From: Leifsonia sp. Leaf336
GTDB lineage: Bacteria; Actinomycetota; Actinomycetes; Actinomycetales; Microbacteriaceae
Reading direction: 5' to 3'
Assembly: GCF_001423695.1 (NCBI RefSeq)
Contig: NZ_LMOZ01000003.1
Location: 601,018-665,017 of the forward strand
Length of the DNA: 64,000 nucleotides
Every line of letters starts with the position of its first letter. The stretch's first letter is position 1. The notes under the pieces are model-generated. The model searched no databases and was not told the DNA's origin. It was given only the letters and a program-made list of their open reading frames with translations. Made by a program: the position numbers and the translations under genes. Shown in pieces: positions 1 through 8,596 of this stretch.

Positions 1-73
1 CCACGAGGCCACCGTGCGCTTGCACGACGACCTCTCGGCCGTCATCTCGCTGCAGGTGGTCGCCGCCAAGTAG
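1..73 (+). CDS. rplI: 50S ribosomal protein L9, C-terminal end (partial)
   Basis: The window opens inside a frame that reads HEATVRLHDDLSAVISLQVV and ends at TAG (71-73). This matches the last strand of the L9 C-terminal domain, which typically ends in a short VRLH...V.V tail. L9 is a two-domain protein of the large subunit that binds 23S rRNA. The order rplI then dnaB is the common actinobacterial arrangement and supports the call. Only about 23 residues are present, so identity rests on the tail plus context. Confidence 0.8.
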   Translation, partial: HEATVRLHDDLSAVISLQVVAAK

Positions 74-91
74 CGGTCGCGGAACAGCACA

Positions 92-123
92 GTGTAGCGG
101 CGGGCTTCGGCCCGCCGCTACAC
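92..123 (+). terminator. Rho-independent-type hairpin after rplI
   Basis: A perfect 14-bp inverted repeat (92-105 with 110-123) is closed by a TTCG tetraloop. It starts 18 nt after the rplI stop. No long T-run follows, which is common in high-GC actinobacteria. It should separate rplI from dnaB transcription. Confidence 0.85.
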
Positions 124-148
124 CTATCTAAGGGAGTTTTCCCCGGCT

Positions 149-347
149 CCATCCACAGTCCCGAATGACCATCGAAGAGCTTCGACCACAGGTCGAGAAG
201 AGTTTTCTACACACAGCCTGGGGACAATGAAGTCCCTGGTCAAGGCGGTTTTAACTCGCGATATTCGTTCGTTTTCCACATAGATTCCCACATCTTCTGC
301 ACAGACGCGTCGGCGTTTCGCGCAGATTTTCCACATAGTTATCCACA
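149..347 (+). promoter_or_regulatory. DnaA-box-like cluster upstream of dnaB
   Basis: This covers much of the 496-bp rplI-dnaB spacer, in which I see no convincing gene. It contains one perfect DnaA box (TTATCCACA, 339-347), two copies of TTTTCCACA with one mismatch (272-280 and 327-335) and a weaker CCATCCACA (149-157). The last two strong sites start 12 bp apart. The segment is visibly more AT-rich than flanking coding DNA. The boxes could serve DnaA control of dnaB or DnaA titration; function is inferred. Confidence 0.55.
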
Positions 348-354
348 GGGCGAG

Positions 355-384
355 TTGTGGTGGACGCCGACCGGTTCATAGGGT
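355..384 (+). promoter_or_regulatory. Candidate dnaB promoter
   Basis: TTGTGG (355-360) and TAGGGT (379-384) are 18 bp apart and resemble -35 and -10 boxes. The promoter sits 8 bp after the perfect DnaA box, so DnaA binding could affect it. It predicts a leader of about 230 nt before dnaB. That leader contains a 7-bp hairpin (423-429 with 436-442). No transcript data are available. Confidence 0.4.
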
Positions 385-619
385 GGAGCGACGTCGACGG
401 AAGGCCGCCGAGGATCGGCTCGCACCACGGTCGCTCGTGGTGGGAGACGTTGTCGGTGGCCGTCCGTAGTCTGCGATCGGACGCGCTTCGGTGCGGTCTC
501 TCCGGCATTCTCGGAGCGGCCTTATCGGCGCGCCCGCGTACCGCCGAGCCCATGGCGGCGCAGGCTGGAGGCGGCGCCACCGTTCGGTGCGCGCTCGGAA
601 GTAGAAGTGAGGAGTGAAC

Positions 620-1993
620 GTGTCGATCGCCCATATCGGTCTCGCAGACAGTCGCGAACCGGGCGAGGCCCGCTCCCCCGAGCGTGTTCCTCCGCATGAC
701 CTCCTCGCCGAGCAGAGCGCTCTCGGCGGAATGCTCCTGAGCAAGGACGCGGTCGCCGATGTCGTCGAGGTCGTCCGCGGCACCGACTTCTACATCCCCA
801 AGCACGAGATCATCTACGATGCGATCCTCTCGCTGTACTCGCACGGTGAGCCGACCGACGTCATCACCGTCACCGACGAGCTCACCAAGCTCGGTGAGCT
901 CTCCCGGGCGGGAGGAGCCGAGTACCTGCACACGCTCACGAGCCTCGTGCCCACGGCCGCCAACGCGGGCTACTACGCGAACATCGTCACAGAGAAGGCT
1001 CTGCTGCGCCGTCTGGTGGAGGCCGGAACGCGGATCACGCAGATGGGCTACAAAGCGGAGGGCGAGGTCCTCGACCTCGTCAACAACGCGCAGGCCGAGA
1101 TCTACTCCGTCACCGGCACCCAGGAGGCCGAGGATTACGTCCCGCTGACCGAAGCGGTCACGGTCGCCATCGACGAGATCGAGGCCGCCAAGCACAAGGA
1201 CGGCTCGATGACCGGCGTTCCCACCGGGTTCGCCGAGCTCGATGAGCTGACCAACGGCCTCCACCCGGGGCAGATGGTCATCGTGGCCGCGCGCCCGGCG
1301 CTCGGCAAGTCCACGCTCGCGCTCGACTTCGCGCGGGCGGCCGCGATCAAGCACGACATGCCCACCATCTTCTTCTCGCTCGAGATGGGGCGCAGCGAGA
1401 TCGCGATGCGCCTTCTTTCCGCCGAGGCGACGGTCCCCCTGCAGCACATGCGCAAGGGAACCGTCGACAATCGGGACTGGACGACCATCGCCTCCACCCG
1501 CGGGCGCATCAACGACGCCCCGCTGTACATCGACGACAGCCCCAACATGACCCTCGTGGAGATCCGCGCCAAATGCCGGCGCCTCAAGCAGCGGGTCGGC
1601 CTCAAGATGGTGATCATCGACTACCTCCAGCTGATGACCAGCGGCAAGCGTGTCGAGAGCCGCCAGCAGGAGGTCAGCGAGTTCTCGCGTGCGCTCAAGC
1701 TGCTAGCCAAGGAACTCCAGGTGCCCGTCATCGCCCTGTCACAGCTGAACCGTGGTCCGGAGCAGCGTGCGGACAAGCTTCCGGCCCTGAGCGACCTGCG
1801 AGAGTCCGGCTCGATCGAGCAGGACGCCGACGTCGTCATCCTGCTGCACCGCGAGTCGGCCTACGAGAAAGACAACCCGCGAGCCGGCGAAGCCGACCTG
1901 ATCGTCGCGAAGCACCGCAACGGCCCCACCCGGACCGTGACGGTCGCCTTCCAGGGCATGTACTCCCGCTTCACCGACATGGCGCCGATTTGA
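620..1993 (+). CDS. dnaB: replicative DNA helicase DnaB
   Basis: Hexameric 5'-3' helicase that unwinds DNA at the replication fork. The 457-residue product has the DnaB N-terminal helical domain (PHDLLAEQSALGGML) and a RecA-like C-terminal domain with Walker A ARPALGKST (Lys230), a Walker B-type strand ending VIIDYLQLM, and the helicase motif DLRESGSIEQDAD. There is no intein, and the length is normal. GTG at 620 is chosen because GAGGAG ends 5 nt upstream; an in-frame GTG at 614 would overlap that ribosome site. The gene follows rplI after a regulatory spacer. Confidence 0.96.
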   Translation: MSIAHIGLADSREPGEARSPERVPPHDLLAEQSALGGMLLSKDAVADVVEVVRGTDFYIPKHEIIYDAILSLYSHGEPTDVITVTDELTKLGELSRAGGAEYLHTLTSLVPTAANAGYYANIVTEKALLRRLVEAGTRITQMGYKAEGEVLDLVNNAQAEIYSVTGTQEAEDYVPLTEAVTVAIDEIEAAKHKDGSMTGVPTGFAELDELTNGLHPGQMVIVAARPALGKSTLALDFARAAAIKHDMPTIFFSLEMGRSEIAMRLLSAEATVPLQHMRKGTVDNRDWTTIASTRGRINDAPLYIDDSPNMTLVEIRAKCRRLKQRVGLKMVIIDYLQLMTSGKRVESRQQEVSEFSRALKLLAKELQVPVIALSQLNRGPEQRADKLPALSDLRESGSIEQDADVVILLHRESAYEKDNPRAGEADLIVAKHRNGPTRTVTVAFQGMYSRFTDMAPI

Positions 1994-1994
1994 C

Positions 1995-2010
1995 CGGACC
2001 TTTTGGTCCG
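1995..2010. terminator. Small hairpin between dnaB and convergent lipoprotein gene
   Basis: A 6-bp stem (1995-2000 with 2005-2010) encloses a TTTT loop and lies between two convergent stop codons. It could act in both directions, but the stem is short. Confidence 0.45.
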
Positions 2011-2014
2011 CGCG

Positions 2015-2413
2015 TCACCGCTGCCGAACCACGTAGACGATGGTGCCGCCCGCGTCGGTCAGCCGAACGTCGTACAGCGGGCCCATGAGAATCGCAGGGT
2101 CGGATCGGAACGATCGGGTCAGGTAGCCCGCCGCGGCGAGGGCACGCGTCGCCCTCGCCAGTCCTTGGGCGCGGGCGGGAGCGATGGCGACGGTCCAACC
2201 GCGAGTGGCGTCGCCGGACGCGGCGATGACCGTGCCGGCGATCACGGGTACCCAGGCGCGAGGGAAATCGGGGGGCAGGGACGTCGTCATCGTGGCAGAC
2301 GGCGCGAGACCGTCGTCCGCCGCCGGTTCGGACGCGGTCGTACAGCCGGCGAGCAGTCCCGCCAGCAGGAGGCTTGCGCCGACCAGCGTTCCCAGACGGT
2401 ATGTCGTGTTCAT
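2015..2413 (-). CDS. putative lipoprotein of unknown function
   Basis: A 132-residue protein with a lipoprotein signal peptide: MNTTYR, a hydrophobic stretch, and the lipobox LLAGC near residue 20. The mature part is short and soluble (residues about 25-132) and resembles no family I recognise. It should be exported and lipid-anchored on the outer face of the membrane. ATG at 2413 is chosen because GGAGG lies 5-6 nt upstream and the signal peptide then begins properly; a longer upstream reading would bury the signal. It is convergent with dnaB and transcribed alone. Confidence 0.7.
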   Translation of the reverse strand: MNTTYRLGTLVGASLLLAGLLAGCTTASEPAADDGLAPSATMTTSLPPDFPRAWVPVIAGTVIAASGDATRGWTVAIAPARAQGLARATRALAAAGYLTRSFRSDPAILMGPLYDVRLTDAGGTIVYVVRQR

Positions 2414-2510
2414 GGAGTCCCTCCGTTCGTGTGCATTCGTCAGAGCGTCGAACGGGAGATGCCCAGAACGACACCGCGGCCCCAGAGGGACGCCGGGATA
2501 GGATCGCCGC

Positions 2511-2768
2511 ATGTCCGAGCATCGCGTCCTCGCCCCGCAGCTCGCACCCGGCGAGAAGGTCATGGGTCCTGCGTCCTACTTCCCGAGCATCGAGAAGAAC
2601 TACGGGAGACCCGTGCAGGACTGGCTCGACCTGGCCGTCCAGCGGCTCGAAGCCGGCTCCTCCCACATGGAGGTCGTCGGCTGGCTCAAGTCGGAGTACG
2701 GGATGGGTCACGGACACGCCAACGCGATCGTCGGTTATGCACGGGCGGAGCTCGCGAAGAGCGAGTGA
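2511..2768 (+). CDS. DUF4287 domain protein
   Basis: This 85-residue protein matches the DUF4287 pattern: GPASYFPSIEKNYGRPVQDW near residues 19-38 and a second half with GHGHANAIV. The biochemical role of the family is unknown. It is small, soluble, and has no signal or membrane segment. The start is probably leaderless: a -10 hexamer TAGGAT (2499-2504) is followed by exactly 6 nt and then ATG, and no Shine-Dalgarno is present. It is monocistronic. Confidence 0.8.
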   Translation: MSEHRVLAPQLAPGEKVMGPASYFPSIEKNYGRPVQDWLDLAVQRLEAGSSHMEVVGWLKSEYGMGHGHANAIVGYARAELAKSE

Positions 2769-2852
2769 CCGCGGCGCCGTCCGGGAGCCCCGGGTCACGG
2801 AATCATCCTGCGGACTGACGCGCACGCCCTCCGCTTCACGTGAAATGGGAGG

Positions 2853-3359
2853 ATGAACACCATCCTCCTCTCGCTGCTGCAGGGCGCAGGCCCCGTCGCG
2901 TTCGCGGTGGTGTCGTTCGCGCTCGCGTTCACCTGGCCCAGGCTGATCGAGTCGGTCGGCCGGCTCGGAAGCGAGCGTGCACGCCTGACGGCCTACCTCT
3001 CGCTCGGCCTGGTGCTCCTGCTCGCCGGAGCGGTCGTATACGTCGTGCCCGGTGTTCTACTCGCCGATGAACTCGGTGCCATCGTCGCCCTTCCGGTGGT
3101 CGCCACCTGGGCGATCGTCTCCGCCGCCCTCGTCGTGCGGGCCACGCTTCAGACCGGCGTCGAGCGAGTGGTCTCGGCCTCCTTCGCGATCGTCGCCGTG
3201 TGCGGCGCGGCCGCCGGCATTCTCATCACGCTGAGCGGACACCACGCGATCGCTGCCACGATCCTCCCGACGGGCGCCTTCGTCCTCGTCGTCAGCGCGA
3301 TCGCAGCGCTCATCGGGTGGGCCCGCGTCGAGCCGGCCATCGACGGCGCTTCTGCCTAG
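2853..3359 (+). CDS. small integral membrane protein, unknown
   Basis: The 168-residue product is almost entirely hydrophobic, with five likely membrane spans: residues about 8-27, 47-68, 76-97, 105-128 and 135-157. No catalytic motif or recognised family is evident. GGAGG directly abuts ATG 2853 with no spacer, which is poor for a Shine-Dalgarno. A -10-like TGAAAT 6 nt upstream suggests leaderless initiation instead. The gene stands alone; function is unknown. Confidence 0.65.
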   Translation: MNTILLSLLQGAGPVAFAVVSFALAFTWPRLIESVGRLGSERARLTAYLSLGLVLLLAGAVVYVVPGVLLADELGAIVALPVVATWAIVSAALVVRATLQTGVERVVSASFAIVAVCGAAAGILITLSGHHAIAATILPTGAFVLVVSAIAALIGWARVEPAIDGASA

Positions 3360-3477
3360 CATTCAGAGCACCCGGAGGATTCGAGAAGGGACACGGCCGC
3401 CGCGGCTTCGCGCGGCAAACGCGCAGGAAGGCCCCGACTAGACTGGGGAGCGAATCCTGACTGAGAGAGGTCGCCGA

Positions 3478-4077
3478 GTGGCACCCGCCGTTCCCCAGAA
3501 TCAGGGCGATCCGAACCCGAGCCGTTATTGGGTCGTCCCCGCTGTGCGCGCGCTCGTCGCGCTCGCGACCGCCGCTGTCGTCACCTTCACCCGTGACGCG
3601 CACACCGCACAGTTCGGTCTCATCGTCTTCGGGTTCTTCGCTGTGGTCGACGGCCTCGCGACCGGCGTCCTCACCCTGCTTTTCGGCTCCCGCGGCCTCA
3701 CCAGGACGCTCTTCGCCGTGCAGGGCGGGATCGGCCTGGTCGCCGGAGTGGTCGCTCTCGCGCTCAACGGCGGCGGGCTCGGCCTGTTCCTCTATCTCGT
3801 GACGGTCTGGGCGGCGCTCACGGGCGTCCTCGAGCTCTACAGCTGGGTGCGTGAACGCCGACGCGACGCTGCTGCCCGTGACTGGCTCATCACCGGGGCG
3901 CTGACCGCGATCCTGGCCCTGGTGCTCCTTCTCGTGCCGGCCGACGCCGTGCTCGCCATCGGGCTCTTCGGGGCCTGGGCGGTCATCGTCGGCGTCTTCC
4001 AGGGCATCGGCGCGGCGTCCCTGCGGACGGCCGCGCGCACCGCTGCGGCCTCCCGCCGGATGGAGGGCGGATCGTGA
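3478..4077 (+). CDS. DUF308 (HdeD-like) membrane protein
   Basis: A 199-residue membrane protein with about six predicted spans. Repeated small hydrophobic hairpins of the type FGFFAVVDGLATGVLTLLFG fit the DUF308/HdeD family, whose role in most actinobacteria is unclear. It starts with GTG after GAGAGAGG. The stop overlaps the GTG of the next gene by 4 nt, so the two are probably translated in a coupled way. Confidence 0.7.
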   Translation: MAPAVPQNQGDPNPSRYWVVPAVRALVALATAAVVTFTRDAHTAQFGLIVFGFFAVVDGLATGVLTLLFGSRGLTRTLFAVQGGIGLVAGVVALALNGGGLGLFLYLVTVWAALTGVLELYSWVRERRRDAAARDWLITGALTAILALVLLLVPADAVLAIGLFGAWAVIVGVFQGIGAASLRTAARTAAASRRMEGGS

Positions 4078-4463
4078 CCAAGCGTGACAAGAAAGACCCC
4101 AGCGTGACCAACAGCCTTCAGCCGAGCCGCCGCGACCGATTCCTCCCCGCCGAACTGCTCGGCATCTCGGCCGGCCTCGGCGTCTTCGTCGGGCTGATCG
4201 TCCTGATCGCGACGCGCGAGTTCATCCTCGCCGGCGTCGCGCTGGGCATCGCCTTCATCCTCTCGCTCGTGCTGATGGCGCTCTTCGCACTCGCGTTCAA
4301 GCCGACGGCGGCTGAGGTCGAAGACATCCACGAACAAGACGTGGAGGCTCAGGAGAAGGCCGCGGAGAGGTCCGGCGACACGGGTCGCCCCACGAGTGAC
4401 GGCAGCGCCCACGACGCTGCGCAGGGCGACGCGCCCGACGAGAGCCGCCCGACCGGCCACTGA
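4074..4463 (+). CDS. two-span membrane protein coupled to the DUF308 gene
   Basis: A 129-residue protein: a basic N-terminus (residues 1-25), two adjacent membrane helices (about 28-46 and 49-75), then a long acidic, polar tail (about 80-129, rich in E, D, S, G) that is likely disordered. No family was recognised. The GTGA overlap with the preceding DUF308 gene suggests the two products work together. Orientation of the tail cannot be decided from sequence. Confidence 0.65.
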   Translation: MTKRDKKDPSVTNSLQPSRRDRFLPAELLGISAGLGVFVGLIVLIATREFILAGVALGIAFILSLVLMALFALAFKPTAAEVEDIHEQDVEAQEKAAERSGDTGRPTSDGSAHDAAQGDAPDESRPTGH

Positions 4464-4504
4464 CAGCACGACCGGCCCCGACCGCGGAGGCGGTCAGCGC
4501 CGGA

Positions 4505-4604
4505 ATCACCCAGCAACTGCTCAGCGGGTGATAGGGCGAGTGAGCGTGGCGCTCCAAAGGCGGCAAATACGCGGACGGGCAAAGCCTGAAAGCCGGTGCC
4601 GTCC
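4505..4604. terminator. Hairpins in the spacer before the glycosyltransferase
   Basis: Two inverted repeats occur in this spacer. ATCACCC (4505-4511) pairs with GGGTGAT (4526-4532) and may terminate the membrane-protein operon. GGACGG (4573-4578) pairs with CCGTCC (4599-4604), immediately before a -10-like TACACT (4605-4610). Confidence 0.4.
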
Positions 4605-4621
4605 TACACTCCGGACAGCCC

Positions 4622-5509
4622 ATGACTTCACAGACCCCCTTGACTACGCACGATCGCTTCGAGCATTTCGTCATCACCCGCTTCGGTATTCGCTGGCGAG
4701 AGGAACACTCTCCTCCGGACGACGCATGGCTGCGTTATCGGCTCGGGCTATTCGAGGCGGTGTGCCTCCCGAGCGTTCTCAGCCAGACGGGCGTGCAGTT
4801 CCGGTGGCTGGTGCTCATCGATGAAGGCTGCCGTGCGGCGTGGCTCGAGGAGGCGCTGACGGATCTCGGTGCAGGCACCGTGTTCGAAGTGGTCTGGATG
4901 GAGCGCAACTTCTGGTCGGAGATCGACACGGTCGTTACTGACCGAGCCGCGGCACCTTATGTCATCACCACCCGCCTGGACAGTGACGACGCGATCGCCC
5001 GCGACTATCTCAGCCGCGTTCAGGCGACGTTCGACAATCAGGATCGCCTGTATGTCAATTTCCAACGCGGACTGCAGTTCGAACGCGACGGTGCGCTCTA
5101 CTCCTACCTGTATCCGGCCAACGCGTTTCTGTCGTTCATCGAACGCCGGACACCAGGCGGTCCGATCCGTACTGTGTTCTCCGCTCCTGCCCACCCCGAC
5201 GCGGCTCTGTACGGCGACGTGCTTCAGGTGTCGGCCCCGCCGTGCTGGATCATCGTCGTGCACGGCGCCAACCTTCTCAACGAGATCAAGCCGGTCGCGT
5301 GGCGTGTGCGGCCCGAGGTGCTGGCCGATCGATTCGACGTCCACCTCCCGCTCGCACCGGTCACCACGTGGGAGCTGCTTCGCTCTCGCGTGCGCACTGC
5401 CGGCGCACGCGCGCGTCGCGTGTTCGTGCGCTGGCGGATCGGCAAGCAAATTCTCTTGACGATGGCCCGCGGCAACCGGATGCAGAAGCAGACGAACGAG
5501 CAGCGATAA
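4622..5509 (+). CDS. putative rhamnosyltransferase-family glycosyltransferase
   Basis: A 295-residue protein resembling the putative rhamnosyl transferase family (PF11316). The N-terminus has FEHFVITRFGIRW, followed by SQTGVQFRWLVLIDEGC and the likely nucleotide-sugar/metal motif TTRLDSDDAIARDY (residues about 115-128). No membrane helix is present, so it is probably cytoplasmic or peripheral and acts on cell-wall or surface glycans; acceptor and donor are unknown. No Shine-Dalgarno is visible; TACACT 11 nt upstream suggests a very short leader. Base composition is lower in GC than the neighbours (one 60-nt line counts 57 %), and no other glycan gene is nearby, so horizontal acquisition is possible. 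Confidence 0.7.
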   Translation: MTSQTPLTTHDRFEHFVITRFGIRWREEHSPPDDAWLRYRLGLFEAVCLPSVLSQTGVQFRWLVLIDEGCRAAWLEEALTDLGAGTVFEVVWMERNFWSEIDTVVTDRAAAPYVITTRLDSDDAIARDYLSRVQATFDNQDRLYVNFQRGLQFERDGALYSYLYPANAFLSFIERRTPGGPIRTVFSAPAHPDAALYGDVLQVSAPPCWIIVVHGANLLNEIKPVAWRVRPEVLADRFDVHLPLAPVTTWELLRSRVRTAGARARRVFVRWRIGKQILLTMARGNRMQKQTNEQR

Positions 5510-5525
5510 TGCCCGATGCGAGGCG

Positions 5526-6905
5526 CTAGAGGAGGTCGACCAGCTCGGGGGCGAGGCCGATGTATGCGGCCGGCGTGAGTGCCAGCAGGCGGTTCTTGGC
5601 TGCCTGACCGATGTCGAGGCCGTCGACGAACGCGGTCAGCGCCTCGTGGTCCACGCGCTTGCCGCGCGTGAGCTCCTTCAGCAGCGCGTACGGGTCGGAG
5701 ATCGTGGAACGGCCGGCGGTGACCTCCGCACGGATGACCGTCTGGATGGCCTCGGCCAGCACCTCCCAGTTGAGGTCGAGGTCGGCCGCGAGGGCATCGC
5801 GGTCGAGCGAGATCTGCGCGAGGCCGCGCTGGATGTTGTCGAGGGCGAGCAGCGAGTGCCCGAGCCCGACGCCGATGTTGCGCTGCGTGGTCGAGTCGGT
5901 GAGGTCGCGCTGCAGCCGGCTCGTCACCAGCGTCGACGCGAGCGAGTCGAGCACGGCGCTGGACAGCTCGAGGTTGGCCTCCGCGTTCTCGAAGCGGATC
6001 GGGTTGACCTTGTGCGGCATCGTCGACGATCCGGTCGCGCCGGGCTCGGGCGTCTGCCGGAAGTAGCCCAGCGAGATGTACGTCCAGATGTCGGTGCACA
6101 GGTTGTGGAGGACGCGGTTGGCGTGCGAGATGCGGGAGTAGAGCTCGGCCTGCCAGTCGTGCGACTCGATCTGCGTGGTCAGCGGGTTCCAGCCGAGACC
6201 GAGGCTCTCGACGAACTCGCGCGACACCCGCGGCCAGTCGGCCTCGGGGTCGGCGACGAGGTGGGCGGCGAAGGTGCCCGTCGCGCCGCTGAACTTGCCG
6301 AGGTACTCGGTGCTCTCGATCTGGGTGCGCAGACGCTCGAGGCGGTGGACGAAGACGGCGAGCTCCTTGCCCATGGTCGTCGGCGTCGCCGGCTGGCCGT
6401 GGGTGCGCGCCAGCATCGCGTCGTCGCGGTACTGGAGGGCCTGGGCGCGCAGTTCGGCGATCACCGAGCGGAAGGCCGGCAGCCAGACCTGGGCGACGGC
6501 GGCGCTGACGGTCAGGGCGTAGGAGAGGTTGTTGATGTCCTCGCTGGTCGCTGCGAAGTGCGTGAGCTCGGCGATGTGGTCGAGCCCGAGCGCGTGCAGG
6601 CGCTCGCGCACCAGGTACTCGACCGCCTTCACGTCGTGCTTGGTCGTGGCCTCCAACTCGGCCAGCCGGTCGATCTCGGGCTGGCCGAAGTCGTCGGCGA
6701 GCGCACGCAGCTGGCGCGCCTGCTCGTCGGTCAGCGGGCTGGAGCCGAACATCCGGTGGGAGGTCAGGTAGAGCAGCCACTCGACCTCCACCTGCACCCG
6801 CGCCCGGTTCAGTCCGGCCTCGGAGAGGTGGTCGCCGAGACCGAGGACCGCGGAGCGGTAGCGGCCGTCCAGGGGGCTGAGCGGCTGGGGAGGCAGGGCG
6901 GTCAT
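5526..6905 (-). CDS. purB: adenylosuccinate lyase
   Basis: Catalyses two steps of purine synthesis: SAICAR to AICAR plus fumarate, and adenylosuccinate to AMP plus fumarate. The 459-residue protein begins with the PurB hallmark LSPLDGRY and carries the fumarase/aspartase superfamily signature GSSTMPHKVNPIRFE. TSEDINN and HGQPATPTTMGKE are also typical of the E. coli-type subgroup. ATG 6905 is chosen because GAGGAG lies 5 nt upstream. It lies on the minus strand downstream of a small membrane-protein gene and converges with the glycosyltransferase gene. Confidence 0.96.
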   Translation of the reverse strand: MTALPPQPLSPLDGRYRSAVLGLGDHLSEAGLNRARVQVEVEWLLYLTSHRMFGSSPLTDEQARQLRALADDFGQPEIDRLAELEATTKHDVKAVEYLVRERLHALGLDHIAELTHFAATSEDINNLSYALTVSAAVAQVWLPAFRSVIAELRAQALQYRDDAMLARTHGQPATPTTMGKELAVFVHRLERLRTQIESTEYLGKFSGATGTFAAHLVADPEADWPRVSREFVESLGLGWNPLTTQIESHDWQAELYSRISHANRVLHNLCTDIWTYISLGYFRQTPEPGATGSSTMPHKVNPIRFENAEANLELSSAVLDSLASTLVTSRLQRDLTDSTTQRNIGVGLGHSLLALDNIQRGLAQISLDRDALAADLDLNWEVLAEAIQTVIRAEVTAGRSTISDPYALLKELTRGKRVDHEALTAFVDGLDIGQAAKNRLLALTPAAYIGLAPELVDLL

Positions 6906-6981
6906 GGGACTCCTCGCGGGATTCGGCGTGGTGGGATCGCTCCTATTCTCCCGCACTCCGCGAGGCGCCAGCGATCGCGGG

Positions 6982-7371
6982 TCAGCGGTCGCGCGTGAGC
7001 GGCCGGAAGATCAGGCCGATGAGCCACGCGATGATGCCGAGCACGAGCGCGCCCCAGACGCCGGCCCAGAACCCGTCGACGTGGAGGCCGAACCCCATGA
7101 GGCCGCTGATCCACGACACCAGGAGCAGCAGCAAGGCGTTCACGACGAACGAGATCAGGCCCAGCGTCAGGATGTACAGCGGGAACGCGATGACGCGGAC
7201 CACGGTTCCGACGATGGCGTTGACCACGCCGAAGATCAGCGCGACGAGCAGGTAGGTCAGGACGGTGGCGGTGCTGTCCTGGGCGTACGGAACGACCGTG
7301 ACGCCGGAGACGATGAAGGTCGTCAGCCAGAGCGCCAGGGCGTTGATGATCACCTTGAGCAGGAATCGCAT
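6982..7371 (-). CDS. PF04020 (YvlD/phage-holin-like) membrane protein
   Basis: A 129-residue protein with four hydrophobic spans (about 5-25, 34-54, 58-88 and 100-122), matching the small four-helix YvlD-type family (PF04020, often labelled phage holin family). In Bacillus, relatives belong to cell-envelope stress operons; the role here is unknown. ATG 7371 has GGGAGG 8 nt upstream. It precedes purB on the same strand with a 76-nt gap. Nothing suggests a prophage nearby, so a true holin role is unlikely. Confidence 0.72.
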   Translation of the reverse strand: MRFLLKVIINALALWLTTFIVSGVTVVPYAQDSTATVLTYLLVALIFGVVNAIVGTVVRVIAFPLYILTLGLISFVVNALLLLLVSWISGLMGFGLHVDGFWAGVWGALVLGIIAWLIGLIFRPLTRDR

Positions 7372-7482
7372 GCCGACATCCTCCCAAACGGGAGGCGCGA
7401 GCGGCAGGGGCTCGCCGCTAGGGTCGCGGCCGGTAGAAGAGGAATTCTCCCAGCGGCATGCGCCCGCGACTAAGTTGGGTCT

Positions 7483-8592
7483 GTGACTGACGAAGACGCG
7501 CTCAGCGTTCGGCTGCGGCCCGAGATCGTGGCGGTTCCCGCCTACAAGCAGGGCAGGCCGGCTCCGGCGGACGGTTTCAAGCTGTCCAGCAATGAGAACC
7601 CCTATCCCCCGCTCCCCTCCGTCGTGGAGGCCGTGGCGGCGACGCTGGCCGACCTCAACCGGTATCCGAACGCGGGAGGCGCCGACCTCCGTCAGCGCCT
7701 CGCCGAACGTCATGGTGTCGACGTCGACCAGGTTCACCTCGGCAGCGGTTCGGTCGCGCTGCTCGCGCAGTTCATCTCCGCGGCCGCCGGCGTCGGCGAC
7801 GAGGTCGTCTACTCGTGGCGGTCGTTCGAGGCCTACCCGGGTCTGGTCACGGTCGCCGGAGCGACGAGCGTGCAGGTGCCCAACCGTCCGGACGGCGGCC
7901 ACGATCTGGCGGCGATGGCGGCGGCGATCACCGATCGCACGCGCGTGGCGATCGTCTGCACTCCCAACAACCCGACCGGCCCTGCGGTGACCGCGGACGA
8001 GTTCGAGGCGTTCATGGCCCAGGTGCCGGGCGACCTCCTGGTGCTGCTCGACGAGGCCTACTACGAGTTCGTCACCGACGATGCGTCGGTCGACGGCATC
8101 CCGCTGCTCTCGCGCTATCCGAACCTCGTCGTGCTTCGCACCTTCTCGAAGGCGTACGGGCTCGCAGCACTGCGGATCGGCTTCGCGGTCGGCCCCGCCG
8201 CCGTGCTGAACGCAGCGCGTTCGGCCGCCATCCCGCTGTCGGTGACCGACGCCTCCCGCGTGGCTGCGCTCGCGTCCATCGATGCGGAGGACGAGCTGAT
8301 GGAGCGCGTCGCCCGTATCGCCATGCGGCGCGACAAGCTCCGCGACGCGCTCGTCGAACAGGGCTGGAACGTCCCCGTCTCGCACGCCAACTTCGTCTGG
8401 CTTCCCACCGGCGAGCAGACCGCCGCGGCCAACGACGCCTTCTTCGACGCGGGGCTCACGGTGCGGGCATTTCCGCCGGAGGGCATTCGGATCAGCGTCG
8501 GTGAGCAGGAATCTGTGGAGAAACTCCTGCAGGTCAGCGCGGATATTGTGCAGAACCTACCAAATGGGCACCCCGGCAAGCGGTTAGGTTAG
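7483..8592 (+). CDS. hisC: histidinol-phosphate/aromatic aminotransferase
   Basis: PLP-dependent class I/II aminotransferase, 369 residues, HisC-type. Visible motifs are [15 protein letters not shown] at the N-terminus, NNPTGP, DEAYYEF and the PLP lysine in [12 protein letters not shown] (Lys223), followed by an RIGFAVG strand. HisC transfers an amino group to imidazole-acetol phosphate in histidine synthesis. Close actinobacterial paralogues (Pat) act on aromatic amino acids, and the absence of other his genes leaves that open. The start is leaderless-looking: TAAGTT, 6 nt, GTG, no Shine-Dalgarno. The oxoacid dehydrogenase operon starts 4 nt downstream with its own -10. Confidence 0.85.
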   Translation: MTDEDALSVRLRPEIVAVPAYKQGRPAPADGFKLSSNENPYPPLPSVVEAVAATLADLNRYPNAGGADLRQRLAERHGVDVDQVHLGSGSVALLAQFISAAAGVGDEVVYSWRSFEAYPGLVTVAGATSVQVPNRPDGGHDLAAMAAAITDRTRVAIVCTPNNPTGPAVTADEFEAFMAQVPGDLLVLLDEAYYEFVTDDASVDGIPLLSRYPNLVVLRTFSKAYGLAALRIGFAVGPAAVLNAARSAAIPLSVTDASRVAALASIDAEDELMERVARIAMRRDKLRDALVEQGWNVPVSHANFVWLPTGEQTAAANDAFFDAGLTVRAFPPEGIRISVGEQESVEKLLQVSADIVQNLPNGHPGKRLG

Positions 8593-8596
8593 AACG

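Noticed and set aside
357-617. 86-residue open frame in the rplI-dnaB spacer
   Set aside because: No ribosome site, no recognisable family, overlaps the candidate dnaB promoter and leader; codon pattern is not protein-like.
4561-4621. GCAAA and GCAAAGCC segments resembling a c-di-GMP-I (GEMM) riboswitch before the glycosyltransferase gene
   Set aside because: The closing P1 stem, GAAA-tetraloop hairpin and receptor layout are missing, and the probable -10 lies downstream of the motif, so it would not be transcribed with the gene.
6982-7371. Phage holin / prophage remnant
   Set aside because: The four-helix YvlD family is chromosomal and widespread; there is no other phage gene or attachment repeat nearby.
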